Numbered from the stretch's first letter, positions 34,851 to 43,360 are shown. The stretch is 64,000 nucleotides of DNA from Dyadobacter jiangsuensis (GCF_003014695.1 NZ_PYAS01000012.1:124001-188000); one strand, 5' to 3'. The notes: a model not told the origin generated them from the letters alone. Numbers and translations: made by a program.

Positions 34851-35001
34851 ACGTGGTCAAGTGTAGTCAAGTATTGTCATTGGTGGTCAGGGGTGGTCAT
34901 TTATTGTAAAAAATTCTCTCTCAAATATCATTACCACCTCTGGCAATACTTGACTATCAATGACAACACCTGACTACACCTGACCACACTTGACTTGACA
35001 G
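34851..35001. repeat. Large inverted repeat built of 10-bp GTCA units (copy B)
   Basis: The left arm (34851-34910) has GTCA in six consecutive 10-base units (for example GTGGTCAAGT, GTAGTCAAGT, ATTGTCATTG); the last unit is degenerate. The right arm (34941-34999) has TGAC every 10 bases in six units. The arms can pair over a roughly 30-base AT-rich loop. The element fills most of the space between the GroES-like and aldo/keto reductase genes. Confidence 0.85.
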
Positions 35002-35028
35002 AATCGTCACACATAACAGCAGCAACGC

Positions 35029-36057
35029 ATGAAATACAACTTCCTAGGTAGCACCGGCGTACTCGTTTCTGAACTTTGTTTTGGGACGATGACTTTTGGT
35101 GGCGATGGTTATTTTGAAGTCATTGGAAAAGTACAGCAGGATGAAGCGACCGCATTGGTAAAAACGGCGCTGGATGCCGGGATCAACTTTTTTGATACCG
35201 CCAACGTGTATTCCTATGGTAAATCCGAGGAGATACTGGGGGAGTCGTTCAGGAAGCTGGGTGTGAAACGCAGCGATGTTTTTATCGCCACCAAAGCGCG
35301 GGGCCGGATGGCGCCGGGTGCGAATCAGGTAGGGCTGTCGCGGTTGCACATAATGGACTCGGTGAATGAAAGCCTGGCCCGGCTGGGTTCCGATCATATT
35401 GATCTGTTTTACATTCATGGGGTTGATGTGGAAACTTCACTGGAAGAAACCATGCGTGGCTTGGAAGATGTCGTGCGCTCGGGCAAGGTGCGTTACCTGG
35501 GCGTGAGCAACCACGCGGCGTGGCAGATTATGAAGGCCAACGGCATTGCAGAGAAAAATGGCTGGACGAAATTTGTTGCTTGCCAGCATTACTACACCAT
35601 CGCGGGCCGCGACCTGGAACGAGAGCTGATCCCGATGATGAAAGACCAGAACCTGGGATTAATGCCCTGGAGCCCGCTCGCGGGCGGTTTTTTGTCCGGA
35701 AAATATACGCGTAACAGCGAATCTACTGGCGAAAACCGCCGTGATAATTTCGATTTTCCCCCGGTAGACAAAGAGAAAGCTTACGACATTATTGATGTTA
35801 TCCAGCCCATTGCGCAAGCGCACGGGGTTTCGGTGGCGCAGATTGCATTGGCGTGGCTGCTTCATCAAAAGCCTGTGACAAGCGTGATCATCGGCGCCAA
35901 AAAGCCGGAGCAACTGGTTGACAATATCGCTGCTACCAGCGTAGTACTGGCCGCCGAAGAGCTGGATCAATTGAACACAATCAGTGCATTGAAATCCGAG
36001 TATCCGCAATGGATGATCGAACGGCAAGCGCGCGAACGCATTCCCGGTAAGCCATGA
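35029..36057 (+). CDS. Aldo/keto reductase
   Basis: A 342-residue NADP-dependent oxidoreductase with the AKR barrel. The catalytic tetrad is visible as Asp and Tyr in FFDTANVYSYGKSEE, Lys in FIATKARG and His in DLFYIHGVD. The C-terminal GAKKPEQLVDNIAAT loop binds the NADP 2'-phosphate. It resembles the YajO/Gcy-like group that reduces small aldehydes or ketones. Its stop overlaps the deacetylase start (ATGA at 36054), so the two are co-translated. The physiological substrate is unknown. Confidence 0.9.
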   Translation: MKYNFLGSTGVLVSELCFGTMTFGGDGYFEVIGKVQQDEATALVKTALDAGINFFDTANVYSYGKSEEILGESFRKLGVKRSDVFIATKARGRMAPGANQVGLSRLHIMDSVNESLARLGSDHIDLFYIHGVDVETSLEETMRGLEDVVRSGKVRYLGVSNHAAWQIMKANGIAEKNGWTKFVACQHYYTIAGRDLERELIPMMKDQNLGLMPWSPLAGGFLSGKYTRNSESTGENRRDNFDFPPVDKEKAYDIIDVIQPIAQAHGVSVAQIALAWLLHQKPVTSVIIGAKKPEQLVDNIAATSVVLAAEELDQLNTISALKSEYPQWMIERQARERIPGKP

Positions 36058-36989
36058 GAAAGTACGCCTTGGCCACCCTCGCATGTGTATGGGCGTTATG
36101 TGCTCATGCGCAGGAACGCAGCGTATCCATCACCATCGACGACGTTCCGAATGTGCAGTTGTATGCGGCGGACGGTAATTCATCCCGTTTGTTAACGAAG
36201 CTGGATTCCCTGAATCTGCCGGTGGCGATTTTTATCAATGAAGGACATTTGAAACAGAATCCTGCTTTTGAGCAAAACAAAAAGCTGCTTCAAAGCTGGA
36301 TTGTAAAGCCCTACATGACAGTGGGCAATCACAGCTATTCACATCCGAACTACGGGGAGATTGGTTTTGCGGCATTTAGCGAAGATGTTTTAAAAGGGGA
36401 GGAGTTGACGAGGAAAATGGCGGAGAAGGCCGGTAAAGAACTGGAATATTTCCGTTTTCCTTTCAATGGAATGGGTAAGGACAGTGTGGAGCAGGTGAAA
36501 ATGCAGGCTTTCCTGCGTGAGCATCATTATGTTTCAACGCCATATACCGTTGAAAGTGAGGATTGGCTTTCTTCGCAGCTTTACGAAAAGGCATTGCAGG
36601 AGGGAAATAGGGAGGAAGCACGGCAGATTGGTAGTCGTTATGTGGAACACAGTCTGAGGCTTTTCGACCATTTTGAGAAGGTGGTTCCCGCGGAGTTCGG
36701 AAAGCCGGTAAAGCAGATTTACCTATGCCACGACAATCGGCTCAATACGGATTATCTTCCGGTTTTGATACAAAAGCTGAGAGAAAAGGATTACCGGTTC
36801 ATCAGCCTGGCGAATGCATTGTCAGATCCTGCTTACAGCCGGCCAGTGTATTATCACGGAAATTTTGGTTTCTCGTGGGTTTATCGCTGGATAAAGGATG
36901 CAGACAAGCGCCGCGCCCTGATGCGTTCAGAACCCGTAGACGCGGAAACGCAGAAGGCTTATGAGGAACTGACGAAAAGCAAAAAATAG
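36054..36989 (+). CDS. Secreted polysaccharide deacetylase (CE4/NodB)
   Basis: A 311-residue exported enzyme. Residues 1-19 (MRKYALATLACVWALCAHA) are a signal peptide. The NodB domain has motif 1 SITIDDVP (catalytic base and metal Asp), motif 2 GNHSYSHP (metal histidines), motif 3 FRFPFNG, and late motifs DWLSSQ and IYLCHDN. It would remove acetyl groups from peptidoglycan, chitin-like or xylan-like polymers. The ATGA overlap with the aldo/keto reductase gene is odd because one product is periplasmic and the other cytoplasmic. Confidence 0.88.
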   Translation: MRKYALATLACVWALCAHAQERSVSITIDDVPNVQLYAADGNSSRLLTKLDSLNLPVAIFINEGHLKQNPAFEQNKKLLQSWIVKPYMTVGNHSYSHPNYGEIGFAAFSEDVLKGEELTRKMAEKAGKELEYFRFPFNGMGKDSVEQVKMQAFLREHHYVSTPYTVESEDWLSSQLYEKALQEGNREEARQIGSRYVEHSLRLFDHFEKVVPAEFGKPVKQIYLCHDNRLNTDYLPVLIQKLREKDYRFISLANALSDPAYSRPVYYHGNFGFSWVYRWIKDADKRRALMRSEPVDAETQKAYEELTKSKK

Positions 36990-36995
36990 GGCATT

Positions 36996-37028
36996 AAAAA
37001 AGCACGCCTTGGAGAGGCGCGCTTTCGA
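36996..37028. terminator. Bidirectional terminator
   Basis: AAAGCACGCC (36999-37008) and GGCGCGCTTT (37016-37025) form a stem with one mismatch, with A-run and T-rich flanks. It separates the deacetylase gene (plus) from the convergent cold-shock gene (minus). Confidence 0.75.
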
Positions 37029-37051
37029 AATGTCTTTATTATGAACTAACC

Positions 37052-37243
37052 TTAGATAACGCGTACGTTAACTGCGTTTAGGCCTTTTCTTCCATTTTCT
37101 ACTTCGTAAGACACTTTGTCGTTTTCACGGATATCGTCCTGAAGACCTGAAACATGAACGAAAATGTCTTTCTCTCCTGATGATGGTTGAATGAATCCGT
37201 ATCCTTTTGATTCATTGAAAAACTTAACTGTACCTTCTGCCAT
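37052..37243 (-). CDS. cspA: Cold-shock protein
   Basis: A 63-residue nucleic-acid-binding protein of the CspA family, an RNA chaperone. The start MAEGTVKFFNESKGYGFIQP contains RNP1 (KGYGFI), and DIFVHVSGL contains RNP2. Length is normal for Bacteroidota. A 114-base AT-rich interval separates it from the divergent hydrolase gene and should hold its promoter and 5' leader. The symbol denotes family, not a proven orthologue. Confidence 0.95.
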   Translation of the reverse strand: MAEGTVKFFNESKGYGFIQPSSGEKDIFVHVSGLQDDIRENDKVSYEVENGRKGLNAVNVRVI

Positions 37244-37357
37244 TAGAATTGATCTTATTATTTGTAAAGACCAAATTTAGACATAAAAAGCAGATATACA
37301 ACATTAAACTTTCTTTACCTTAGAATTATTCCAATATATCTGAATGCGTTTCACATC

Positions 37358-38341
37358 ATGCCGCTAGTCCATTATAAATCAAGAATATCCCCTTACTGGC
37401 TTCCAAACGGACATTTTCAGAGTATTTACCCTGCGCTCTTCCGGCAGATAAATGGTATAAAATATTTTCGTGAAAAAATTGTAACTCCCGATGATGACTT
37501 CCTGAATCTGGACTGGTCGTATGCCGAAAACGAGGGTCCGAGACCTCTGGTGATCCTCTCTCACGGACTCGAAGGCGACACCACACGGCAGTACATAACG
37601 GGGATGGTTAAACTCCTGAACCGGCACGGATTCGATTGCCTGGCCTGGAACTTCCGGAGCTGCGGCGGTGAGATGAATCAGACGGCCCGGTTTTACCACA
37701 GCGGCGCTACCGAAGACCTGGACGCGGTCGTGCGGTATGCATTCAAGAAAGGTTATACCGATGTGCGGCTGGCAGGTTTTAGCTTAGGTGGAAACCTTAC
37801 GTTGAAATACCTCGGCGAACAAGGCGTCACTATTGATCACCGCATTAAAAATGCGATCGTGTTCAGCGTGCCGATGGACCTCAAAGCATGCAGTCTGTCG
37901 ATCATTGAGCCTCGTAACCAGATCTATATGCGCCGCTTTTTGAATACATTAAAACCCAAAGTGGTGGAAAAGGCGCGCTTCTTCCCCGAAAAAATCAGTC
38001 TGGATGACCATCAACTTGTGAGGACGCTGTATGATTTTGACGACATCTACACGGCGAAGCTGCACGGTTTCAAAGGCGCCGACCATTATTATACCGAATG
38101 CAGCTCGAAATTTTTCGTCGGGCAGATCGCGATACCAACGATCATTGTAAATGCCGAAAATGACCCGATCGTGCCATTCGAAAGCTTGCCTCTTGAACTA
38201 CTGCGGTCGCATTCCAATGTGACTTTGCTGGCTACGAAGGACGGTGGCCACTGCGGTTTCCGCCCGGCACGCCTCACAGACGAGTTCTACTGGTCGGAAA
38301 AATACGCCCTTCAGTTCCTGACCAAACTTGACAACCTGTGA
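37358..38341 (+). CDS. YheT family alpha/beta hydrolase
   Basis: A 327-residue esterase-type alpha/beta hydrolase (COG0429). It begins SRISPYWLPNGHFQSIYPALFR, the family's N-terminal signature. The nucleophile elbow is LAGFSLGGNLTLKYLGE, the acid is in VNAENDPIVP and the His in ATKDGGHCGF, so the triad is complete. The last residues (FLTKLDNL and stop) are encoded by a 10-bp TGAC repeat that continues past the gene. The substrate is unknown; family members are lipase- or esterase-like. Confidence 0.92.
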   Translation: MPLVHYKSRISPYWLPNGHFQSIYPALFRQINGIKYFREKIVTPDDDFLNLDWSYAENEGPRPLVILSHGLEGDTTRQYITGMVKLLNRHGFDCLAWNFRSCGGEMNQTARFYHSGATEDLDAVVRYAFKKGYTDVRLAGFSLGGNLTLKYLGEQGVTIDHRIKNAIVFSVPMDLKACSLSIIEPRNQIYMRRFLNTLKPKVVEKARFFPEKISLDDHQLVRTLYDFDDIYTAKLHGFKGADHYYTECSSKFFVGQIAIPTIIVNAENDPIVPFESLPLELLRSHSNVTLLATKDGGHCGFRPARLTDEFYWSEKYALQFLTKLDNL

Positions 38342-38388
38342 CTATCCTTGACCACACTTGACTATTTAATGACCACCCCTGACTAATT
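38317..38388. repeat. 10-bp-period TGAC repeat array crossing a stop codon (copy C)
   Basis: TGAC occurs at 38319, 38329, 38339, 38349, 38359, 38370 and 38380. The third one is the TGA stop codon of the hydrolase gene plus the following C. The array has the same orientation as the right arm of copy B. Confidence 0.8.
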
Positions 38389-38480
38389 CCACGAAGCCGC
38401 CCACATTCGCGGAGACTTCACCGAGTAAGAAAACTGTTCCAAACATTATTTTGTTAGCAACATATACCAATAGATTTTGG

Positions 38481-38506
38481 TAATTTTGTGGCCTGTTTCA
38501 AACAGG
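38481..38506 (+). promoter_or_regulatory. Putative -7 box and leader hairpin before the serine biosynthesis fusion gene
   Basis: TAATTTTG (38481-38488) fits TAnnTTTG. Right behind it CCTGTTT-C-AAACAGG (38492-38506) is a perfect short hairpin that would lie at the 5' end of the transcript, 60 bases before the start codon. Confidence 0.4.
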
Positions 38507-38566
38507 TCGGACCCTTAGCGATTAAAATTCCGTTAACTCGATCATTTTTCAGTTATTCCCCGTTTC

Positions 38567-40474
38567 ATGTCCACATTAACTCTCAATCCAGCACCGTACA
38601 TTATCATTGATTTCGACAGCACGTTCACGAAAGTGGAAGGGCTCGACGAATTGGCCGCGATCGCCCTCAAAGGCCATCCGGAGCGTGATCAGATTGTTCA
38701 GAAGATTTCTGATCTGACCAACAAGGGTATGAATGGCGAAATGTCGTTTGCGGATGGTCTGCGCCAGCGAATCGCCTTACTGAAAGCTAGCCGTTCGCAT
38801 ATTGAAGAACTGGTTTCCTTTTTGAGAACCAAGGTTTCGGATTCGTTCAAGCGCAATACGCAGTTTCTGACGGAGAATGCGGAGCAGATTTTTATCGTTT
38901 CCAGCGGATTTAAGGAGTTTATCGTTCCCGTGGCTACCGAGCTCGGCATCCTGGCTGATCATGTGTATGCCAACGAGTTCGTGTTTGATGAGGAAGGCAA
39001 TATCATAGGGATCGACGAGGAGAACGTATTGTCGATGGACGGTGGAAAGATCAAAATCCTTTCCGCACTGAACCTGTCGGGCGACGTGTACGCGATCGGT
39101 GATGGCTATACGGACTATGAATTGAAAGCATCCGGCCTTGCCAATCGTTTTTATGCATTTACTGAAAACGTGGAACGCCCGAAAGTAACGGCGGTAGCGG
39201 ATCATATCGCTACATCGTTCGACGATTTTCTTTTTGATAATAAATTCAGCAGAAGCCAGTCTTATCCTAAGAGCCGTATCAAGGTATTGCTTCTTGAAAA
39301 CGTGCACCCTGTCGCACGTAAGGCATTTGAGGAAGAAGGCTTCAATGTGGAATTCGTGAAGGGCGCCCTCGACGAGGACGAACTGTGCGAGCGTATCAAG
39401 GACGTATCCATTATCGGTATCCGTTCTAAAACGACCATTACCAAGCGTGTTCTTGAAAACGCGAACCGCCTGATGGCGATCGGTGCGTTTTGTATCGGTA
39501 CCAACCAGATCGACCTCGACGAGGCTGCTAAAAAGGGTATCGCGGTGTTCAATGCACCTTACAGCAATACCCGTTCGGTAGTGGAGCTGGCGGTGGGTGA
39601 AATGATCCTGCTGATCCGTAATATCGTCGGCAAGAGCAACCAGCTGCACAAGGGTATCTGGGATAAATCTGCGAACGGCAGCTTTGAAGTACGCGGTAAG
39701 AAACTGGGTATGGTGGGCTACGGAAGCATCGGTACCCAGCTGTCGGTTGTGGCCGAGGCATTGGGTATGGAAGTGTATTTCTACGATACAGTGGAAAAAC
39801 TGTCGATTGGAAATGCTAAAAAGGTGAACACCCTGGAAGAACTTCTTTCGATTTCCGATGTGCTGAGCTTGCACGTGGACGGTCGTAAGGAAAACACCAA
39901 CATGATCGGTAAACGCGAGTTTGACCTGATGAAAGACGGTGTGATATTCCTGAACCTCTCACGCGGGCACGTGGTCGACATTAAGGCTTTGGCCGAAGCT
40001 GTGAAAAGCGGCAAAGTGGCTGGCGCAGGTGTGGATGTGTTCCCGAAAGAGCCGAAAACCAACGATGAAATGTTCGAAAGCGAGCTGCTGGGGTTGCCGA
40101 ACGTGATCCTGACACCGCATATCGGTGGTAGCACCGAGGAGGCGCAGGAAAATATCGGCCACTTCGTGCCTTCCAAATTGCTGGAATTCATGAACAACGG
40201 TAGCTCATATGGCAGCGTGAACTTCCCCGAGGTACAACTGCCGAAGCTCAAAGACTCGCACCGCCTGTTGCACATCCACGCGAATGTACCGGGTGTGCTG
40301 GCGAAACTGAACCAGATTTTTGCTAAAAACAATATCAACATCACCGGCCAGTATCTCAAAACCAATGAGCATATCGGCTATGTGATCGTGGATATTGCCA
40401 AAGATTATACAGAAGAATTTATCCAGGAAGTGAAAGAGGTAGAAGGAACGATCCGTTTCCGGATGTTATACTAA
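38567..40474 (+). CDS. Phosphoserine phosphatase / 3-phosphoglycerate dehydrogenase fusion
   Basis: A 635-residue bifunctional protein for serine synthesis. Residues 1 to about 225 are a SerB-type HAD phosphatase: motif I IDFDSTF (D15, D17), VSSGFKEF, a Lys in GGKIKIL, and GDGYTDYE. Residues about 235-545 are SerA: FCIGTNQIDLD, the NAD-binding VGYGSIGTQ, the catalytic Arg in LSRGHVVD, Glu in VDVFPKEP and His in TPHIGGSTEEAQ. The last 80 residues are an ACT domain (LLHIHANVPGVLAKLNQIFAKNNINI), so serine feedback inhibition is likely. All catalytic residues are present in both halves. serC follows after 90 bases. Confidence 0.93.
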   Translation: MSTLTLNPAPYIIIDFDSTFTKVEGLDELAAIALKGHPERDQIVQKISDLTNKGMNGEMSFADGLRQRIALLKASRSHIEELVSFLRTKVSDSFKRNTQFLTENAEQIFIVSSGFKEFIVPVATELGILADHVYANEFVFDEEGNIIGIDEENVLSMDGGKIKILSALNLSGDVYAIGDGYTDYELKASGLANRFYAFTENVERPKVTAVADHIATSFDDFLFDNKFSRSQSYPKSRIKVLLLENVHPVARKAFEEEGFNVEFVKGALDEDELCERIKDVSIIGIRSKTTITKRVLENANRLMAIGAFCIGTNQIDLDEAAKKGIAVFNAPYSNTRSVVELAVGEMILLIRNIVGKSNQLHKGIWDKSANGSFEVRGKKLGMVGYGSIGTQLSVVAEALGMEVYFYDTVEKLSIGNAKKVNTLEELLSISDVLSLHVDGRKENTNMIGKREFDLMKDGVIFLNLSRGHVVDIKALAEAVKSGKVAGAGVDVFPKEPKTNDEMFESELLGLPNVILTPHIGGSTEEAQENIGHFVPSKLLEFMNNGSSYGSVNFPEVQLPKLKDSHRLLHIHANVPGVLAKLNQIFAKNNINITGQYLKTNEHIGYVIVDIAKDYTEEFIQEVKEVEGTIRFRMLY

Positions 40475-40480
40475 AAAGTG

Positions 40481-40518
40481 ATTCGAATGGTCAGCCGTTG
40501 AAAGCTGACCATTTGAAT
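40481..40518 (+). other. Strong intercistronic hairpin between serBA and serC
   Basis: ATTCGAATGGTCAGC (40481-40495) pairs over 15 positions (one G-U) with GCTGACCATTTGAAT (40504-40518). No T-run follows, so it may act as a partial terminator or an mRNA processing/stability element rather than a full stop. Confidence 0.65.
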
Positions 40519-40564
40519 TTCAGGACGGTTCTCCACCTATTCATCTAATTCTTTAATACTACCA

Positions 40565-41638
40565 ATGTCATTAACATTTTTCACTCCTGGACCAGCTGCG
40601 TTATACCCGACATTCGAGCAGCATTTAAAAACTTTCGTCGAAAACCAGCTCGGTTCGATTTCGCACCGCAGCCAGCAATACCGCGATTTGCACAAATTTA
40701 CCGTGGACCAACTGCGGATATTGCTGAACGTGCCTGATACGCACGCAATCCTTTTTCTAGGTTCTGCGTCTGAAGCCTTTGAACGCATTCTGTTCAGTAC
40801 GGTAGAATTGGAAAGCTTCCACCTGGTGAACGGCTCGTTTTCCAAGAAGTTCTGCGAGTATTCGAGTGCGTTGAACAAATATGCCCACAAATTTGAAAAA
40901 CCGATGGGCGAGGGGTTCCTGGCGGTTGATGTGGAAGTGCCGGAATATGCCGAGTTGATCGCTACGACCCACAACGAAACCAGCTCAGGCGTGCAGATGC
41001 CGGTTGCCGAGATTCATAAATTGAAGCAAAAGCATCCCGACAAATTCATCGCGGTAGATATGGTGTCTTCTGCGCCTTATCCGGAACTGGATTACGGCAT
41101 CATCGACACGGCGTTTTTCTCGGTGCAAAAAGCATTCGGTTTGCCGGCAGGTTTGGGCGTATGGATCGTGAGCGAGCGCTGCCTTGAAAAAGCGAAAAGC
41201 ATTCGTAATACCTATTCCATCGGCGCGCATAACGACCTTCCGACGCTCTGGAAAAATGCACAGAACAACGAAACGCCTGCGACCCCGAATGTAATGCTTA
41301 TTTACCTGTTGGGTAAGATAGCCGAGGATTTTAACCGTATTGGTGTGCAGAATATTCGTAAAGAAACGGAACACAAAGCGAGTTTGCTTTACAAATTTGT
41401 AGAGAAAACGGCTGGCTTTTCTCCTTTTGTGAAAGAGAAGGCATTCCGGTCTCAAACTGTGATCGTGACAGATACCGAGGCTCCTTCTGCCGACATTATC
41501 AAGCGTATCAAAGAAAAAGGCATGGTGATCGGCAGCGGTTATGGTGCGGGGAAAGCCACGCAGCTGCGCATTGCCAACTTCCCGGCCACTTCATTGGAAG
41601 AAACTGAAAAGCTGATCCACGAGCTCGGAAAGCTCTGA
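40565..41638 (+). CDS. serC: Phosphoserine aminotransferase-type enzyme
   Basis: A 357-residue class V aminotransferase. It starts FFTPGPAALYPTF and shows GSISHRSQQYRD, FLGSASEAFERIL, THNETSSGVQMP, the PLP-pocket Asp (AVDMVSSAPYPELDYG) and the Schiff-base lysine K189 in FFSVQKAFGLPAGLGVW. It carries out the middle step of serine synthesis, between the SerA and SerB activities of the fused upstream protein. The family also contains alanine-glyoxylate transaminases, but the context makes SerC the best call. A perfect terminator follows 28 bases after the stop. Confidence 0.9.
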   Translation: MSLTFFTPGPAALYPTFEQHLKTFVENQLGSISHRSQQYRDLHKFTVDQLRILLNVPDTHAILFLGSASEAFERILFSTVELESFHLVNGSFSKKFCEYSSALNKYAHKFEKPMGEGFLAVDVEVPEYAELIATTHNETSSGVQMPVAEIHKLKQKHPDKFIAVDMVSSAPYPELDYGIIDTAFFSVQKAFGLPAGLGVWIVSERCLEKAKSIRNTYSIGAHNDLPTLWKNAQNNETPATPNVMLIYLLGKIAEDFNRIGVQNIRKETEHKASLLYKFVEKTAGFSPFVKEKAFRSQTVIVTDTEAPSADIIKRIKEKGMVIGSGYGAGKATQLRIANFPATSLEETEKLIHELGKL

Positions 41639-41665
41639 AAAAATAGCTTGTAGAATAGCGTTACC

Positions 41666-41709
41666 AAAAGGGTGCACGAACGTCTAAATGTTCGTGCACC
41701 CTTTTGTTT
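41666..41709 (+). terminator. Rho-independent terminator of serC
   Basis: AAAAGGGTGCACGAAC (41666-41681) and GTTCGTGCACCCTTTT (41690-41705) pair perfectly over 16 bases with an 8-base loop, followed by GTTTTT. Confidence 0.92.
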
Positions 41710-41714
41710 TTGAA

Positions 41715-42611
41715 ATGAAGCGTAACGACATACTATGGAAATCGATACTGGAAGACATTTTTGATGACTTTCTGAAATTCTTCTTTCCCAATGCGGAAAC
41801 GCTATTCGATCTCGAAAAGGGCTTCGAATACCTGGATAAGGAGCTGGAACAAGTATTCCCGCCGGACGGAGACGAGTTTGCTGTGAAATACGTGGATAAG
41901 CTGGTAAAAGTGTATTGCCGGTCCGGTGCCGAAGCCTGGCTGCTCGTGCACATTGAAGTGCAAGGCTACCGCGACGAAACCTTCGCCGACCGGATGTTTA
42001 CCTATTACTACCGCATCTGGGATAAGTATCGCAAACCCATCACCGCATTTGCTATTCTGACGGATGATTGCAGACATTTTCTTCCAAACCAGTTCGAGCA
42101 GGCTTGCCTGGGTACGAGCGTTTGTTTTCGGTTTAATAGTTATAAGGTGCTGGATCAATCGGAGGAAGAGCTCGCGGCGAGTGACAATCCGTTTGCGCTG
42201 GTTGTTTTGGCTGTTAAGCTGGCGATCATTGGAAAGCGCTTTTCGTCTCAGGATTTCTACCGTTTAAAAATTGATCTAGCAAAGAGGTTGTTAAGTCATG
42301 ATTTTTCGAAGAGGAAGATTGCGAAACTGCTCGATTTTTTGAAATTTTATATCGATCTGGGAAGCAAGGAACTTAACAAAGAGTTCAATGAAATAATTGA
42401 AACTATCAACCCCAAACCGAAACCTATGACAATCAAAGAAGCTGTTTTGTACATTGTAAAGGAGGAAGCGAAGGAAGAACGAAACGTAACTTTCATTAAA
42501 AACCTTCTCCGTGAAACTAAGTTTAGTCATGAGGAGATCGCGCGGCTTGCGGACGTTCCGCTAAAATGTGTCGAGGGCTTTGTGCAAGGCACATGGCCAG
42601 AATATGATTAA
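41715..42611 (+). CDS. PD-(D/E)XK nuclease family protein, Rpn/YhgA transposase-like
   Basis: A 298-residue protein of the recombination-promoting nuclease type. The nuclease core is YVDKLVKVYCRSGAEAWLLVHIEVQGYRDETFADRMFTYYYRIWDKY, with the Asp and the E-x-Q motif of PD-(D/E)XK enzymes. The C-terminus (IKEAVLYIVKEEAKEER, FSHEEIARLADVPLKCVEGF) is helical, with a helix-turn-helix-like end. ATG 41715 is chosen; the longer frame starts inside the serC terminator. The start lies 6 bases beyond that terminator's T-run, leaving almost no space for a separate promoter. Members in E. coli are RecA-independent nucleases. Confidence 0.82.
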   Translation: MKRNDILWKSILEDIFDDFLKFFFPNAETLFDLEKGFEYLDKELEQVFPPDGDEFAVKYVDKLVKVYCRSGAEAWLLVHIEVQGYRDETFADRMFTYYYRIWDKYRKPITAFAILTDDCRHFLPNQFEQACLGTSVCFRFNSYKVLDQSEEELAASDNPFALVVLAVKLAIIGKRFSSQDFYRLKIDLAKRLLSHDFSKRKIAKLLDFLKFYIDLGSKELNKEFNEIIETINPKPKPMTIKEAVLYIVKEEAKEERNVTFIKNLLRETKFSHEEIARLADVPLKCVEGFVQGTWPEYD

Positions 42612-42745
42612 GAGGTAAGCTGTCCCACCGGGCAGCTTTTTTCATAATACCCCAAATTCAAATCACGATTGCCAATCGCCTCAATGGTATTTTAAGGATA
42701 AATTTTTAGCTTTATGCTTTCTTACGAAAACAGACAGAAGCGGTG

Positions 42746-43360
42746 ATGCAGATTGCTACCTCAACGGGGGAAACCAAAGATCATGATCTATGGCAACGGA
42801 TTCGCGTGGGCGATGAGCAAGCCTTTACTGCAATCTTTGGGAAATACCACCGCACACTTTACAACTACGGCAGCAAGCTTTCAACCAATTCCTCGCTGGT
42901 AGAAGACGCTGTTCAGGATGTGTTCATCGATATCTGGCGGCTGCGGCACAACCTTACTGAAAACGTTACCTCCGTTAAATTTTACCTCTACCGCGCATTG
43001 CGGCGGCGCATTCACGTGGCGCTCGACAAATTCCCTTCCATGGAGGAGATCAGCGAGCTGGACGATGAGGACACGCCTGCAAACCATACGCACTCAGAAG
43101 CGATCCTGATCGAGGTGGAATCTTCTTCCATGCGCGCGCAACGTATACAGGAGTTGCTTGCGCAATTGCCGGAACGACAGCTTGAAGCCGTCACGCTACG
43201 CTATTTCGATGATTTCAGCATTGAGGAAATCGCCGACATCATGGGAGTCAATGAAAAGTCTGTCCGCAATTTTATCTACAAGGCATTGACATCCCTTCGC
43301 CAAAGCCGTGAAATCCTGTTGATTTCTTCCCTGATTTTCTGGGCGTTACTATTATTTTAA
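42746..43360 (+). CDS. ECF-type RNA polymerase sigma factor
   Basis: A 204-residue group 4 sigma-70 factor. Region 2 is DEQAFTAIFGKYHRTLYNYGSKLSTNSSLVEDAVQDVFIDIWRLRHNL and region 4 is LPERQLEAVTLRYFDDFSIEEIADIMGVNEKSVRNFIYKALTSLR. The last 13 residues (LLISSLIFWALLLF) are strongly hydrophobic. ATG 42746 follows an in-frame GTG at 42743. The gene lies directly upstream of a FecR-type anti-sigma and a SusC receptor, so it is the FecI-like partner of that system. Confidence 0.93.
   Translation: MQIATSTGETKDHDLWQRIRVGDEQAFTAIFGKYHRTLYNYGSKLSTNSSLVEDAVQDVFIDIWRLRHNLTENVTSVKFYLYRALRRRIHVALDKFPSMEEISELDDEDTPANHTHSEAILIEVESSSMRAQRIQELLAQLPERQLEAVTLRYFDDFSIEEIADIMGVNEKSVRNFIYKALTSLRQSREILLISSLIFWALLLF

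Noticed and set aside
34851..35001. Possible CRISPR array
   Set aside because: The repeated unit is 10 bp without spacers of constant length, the units are degenerate, they invert halfway, and no cas genes are nearby.
38777..39874. 365-codon minus-strand frame inside the SerB-SerA fusion gene
   Set aside because: The plus strand carries clear HAD and dehydrogenase motifs across the same bases; the antisense product has no domain and no promoter-like start.
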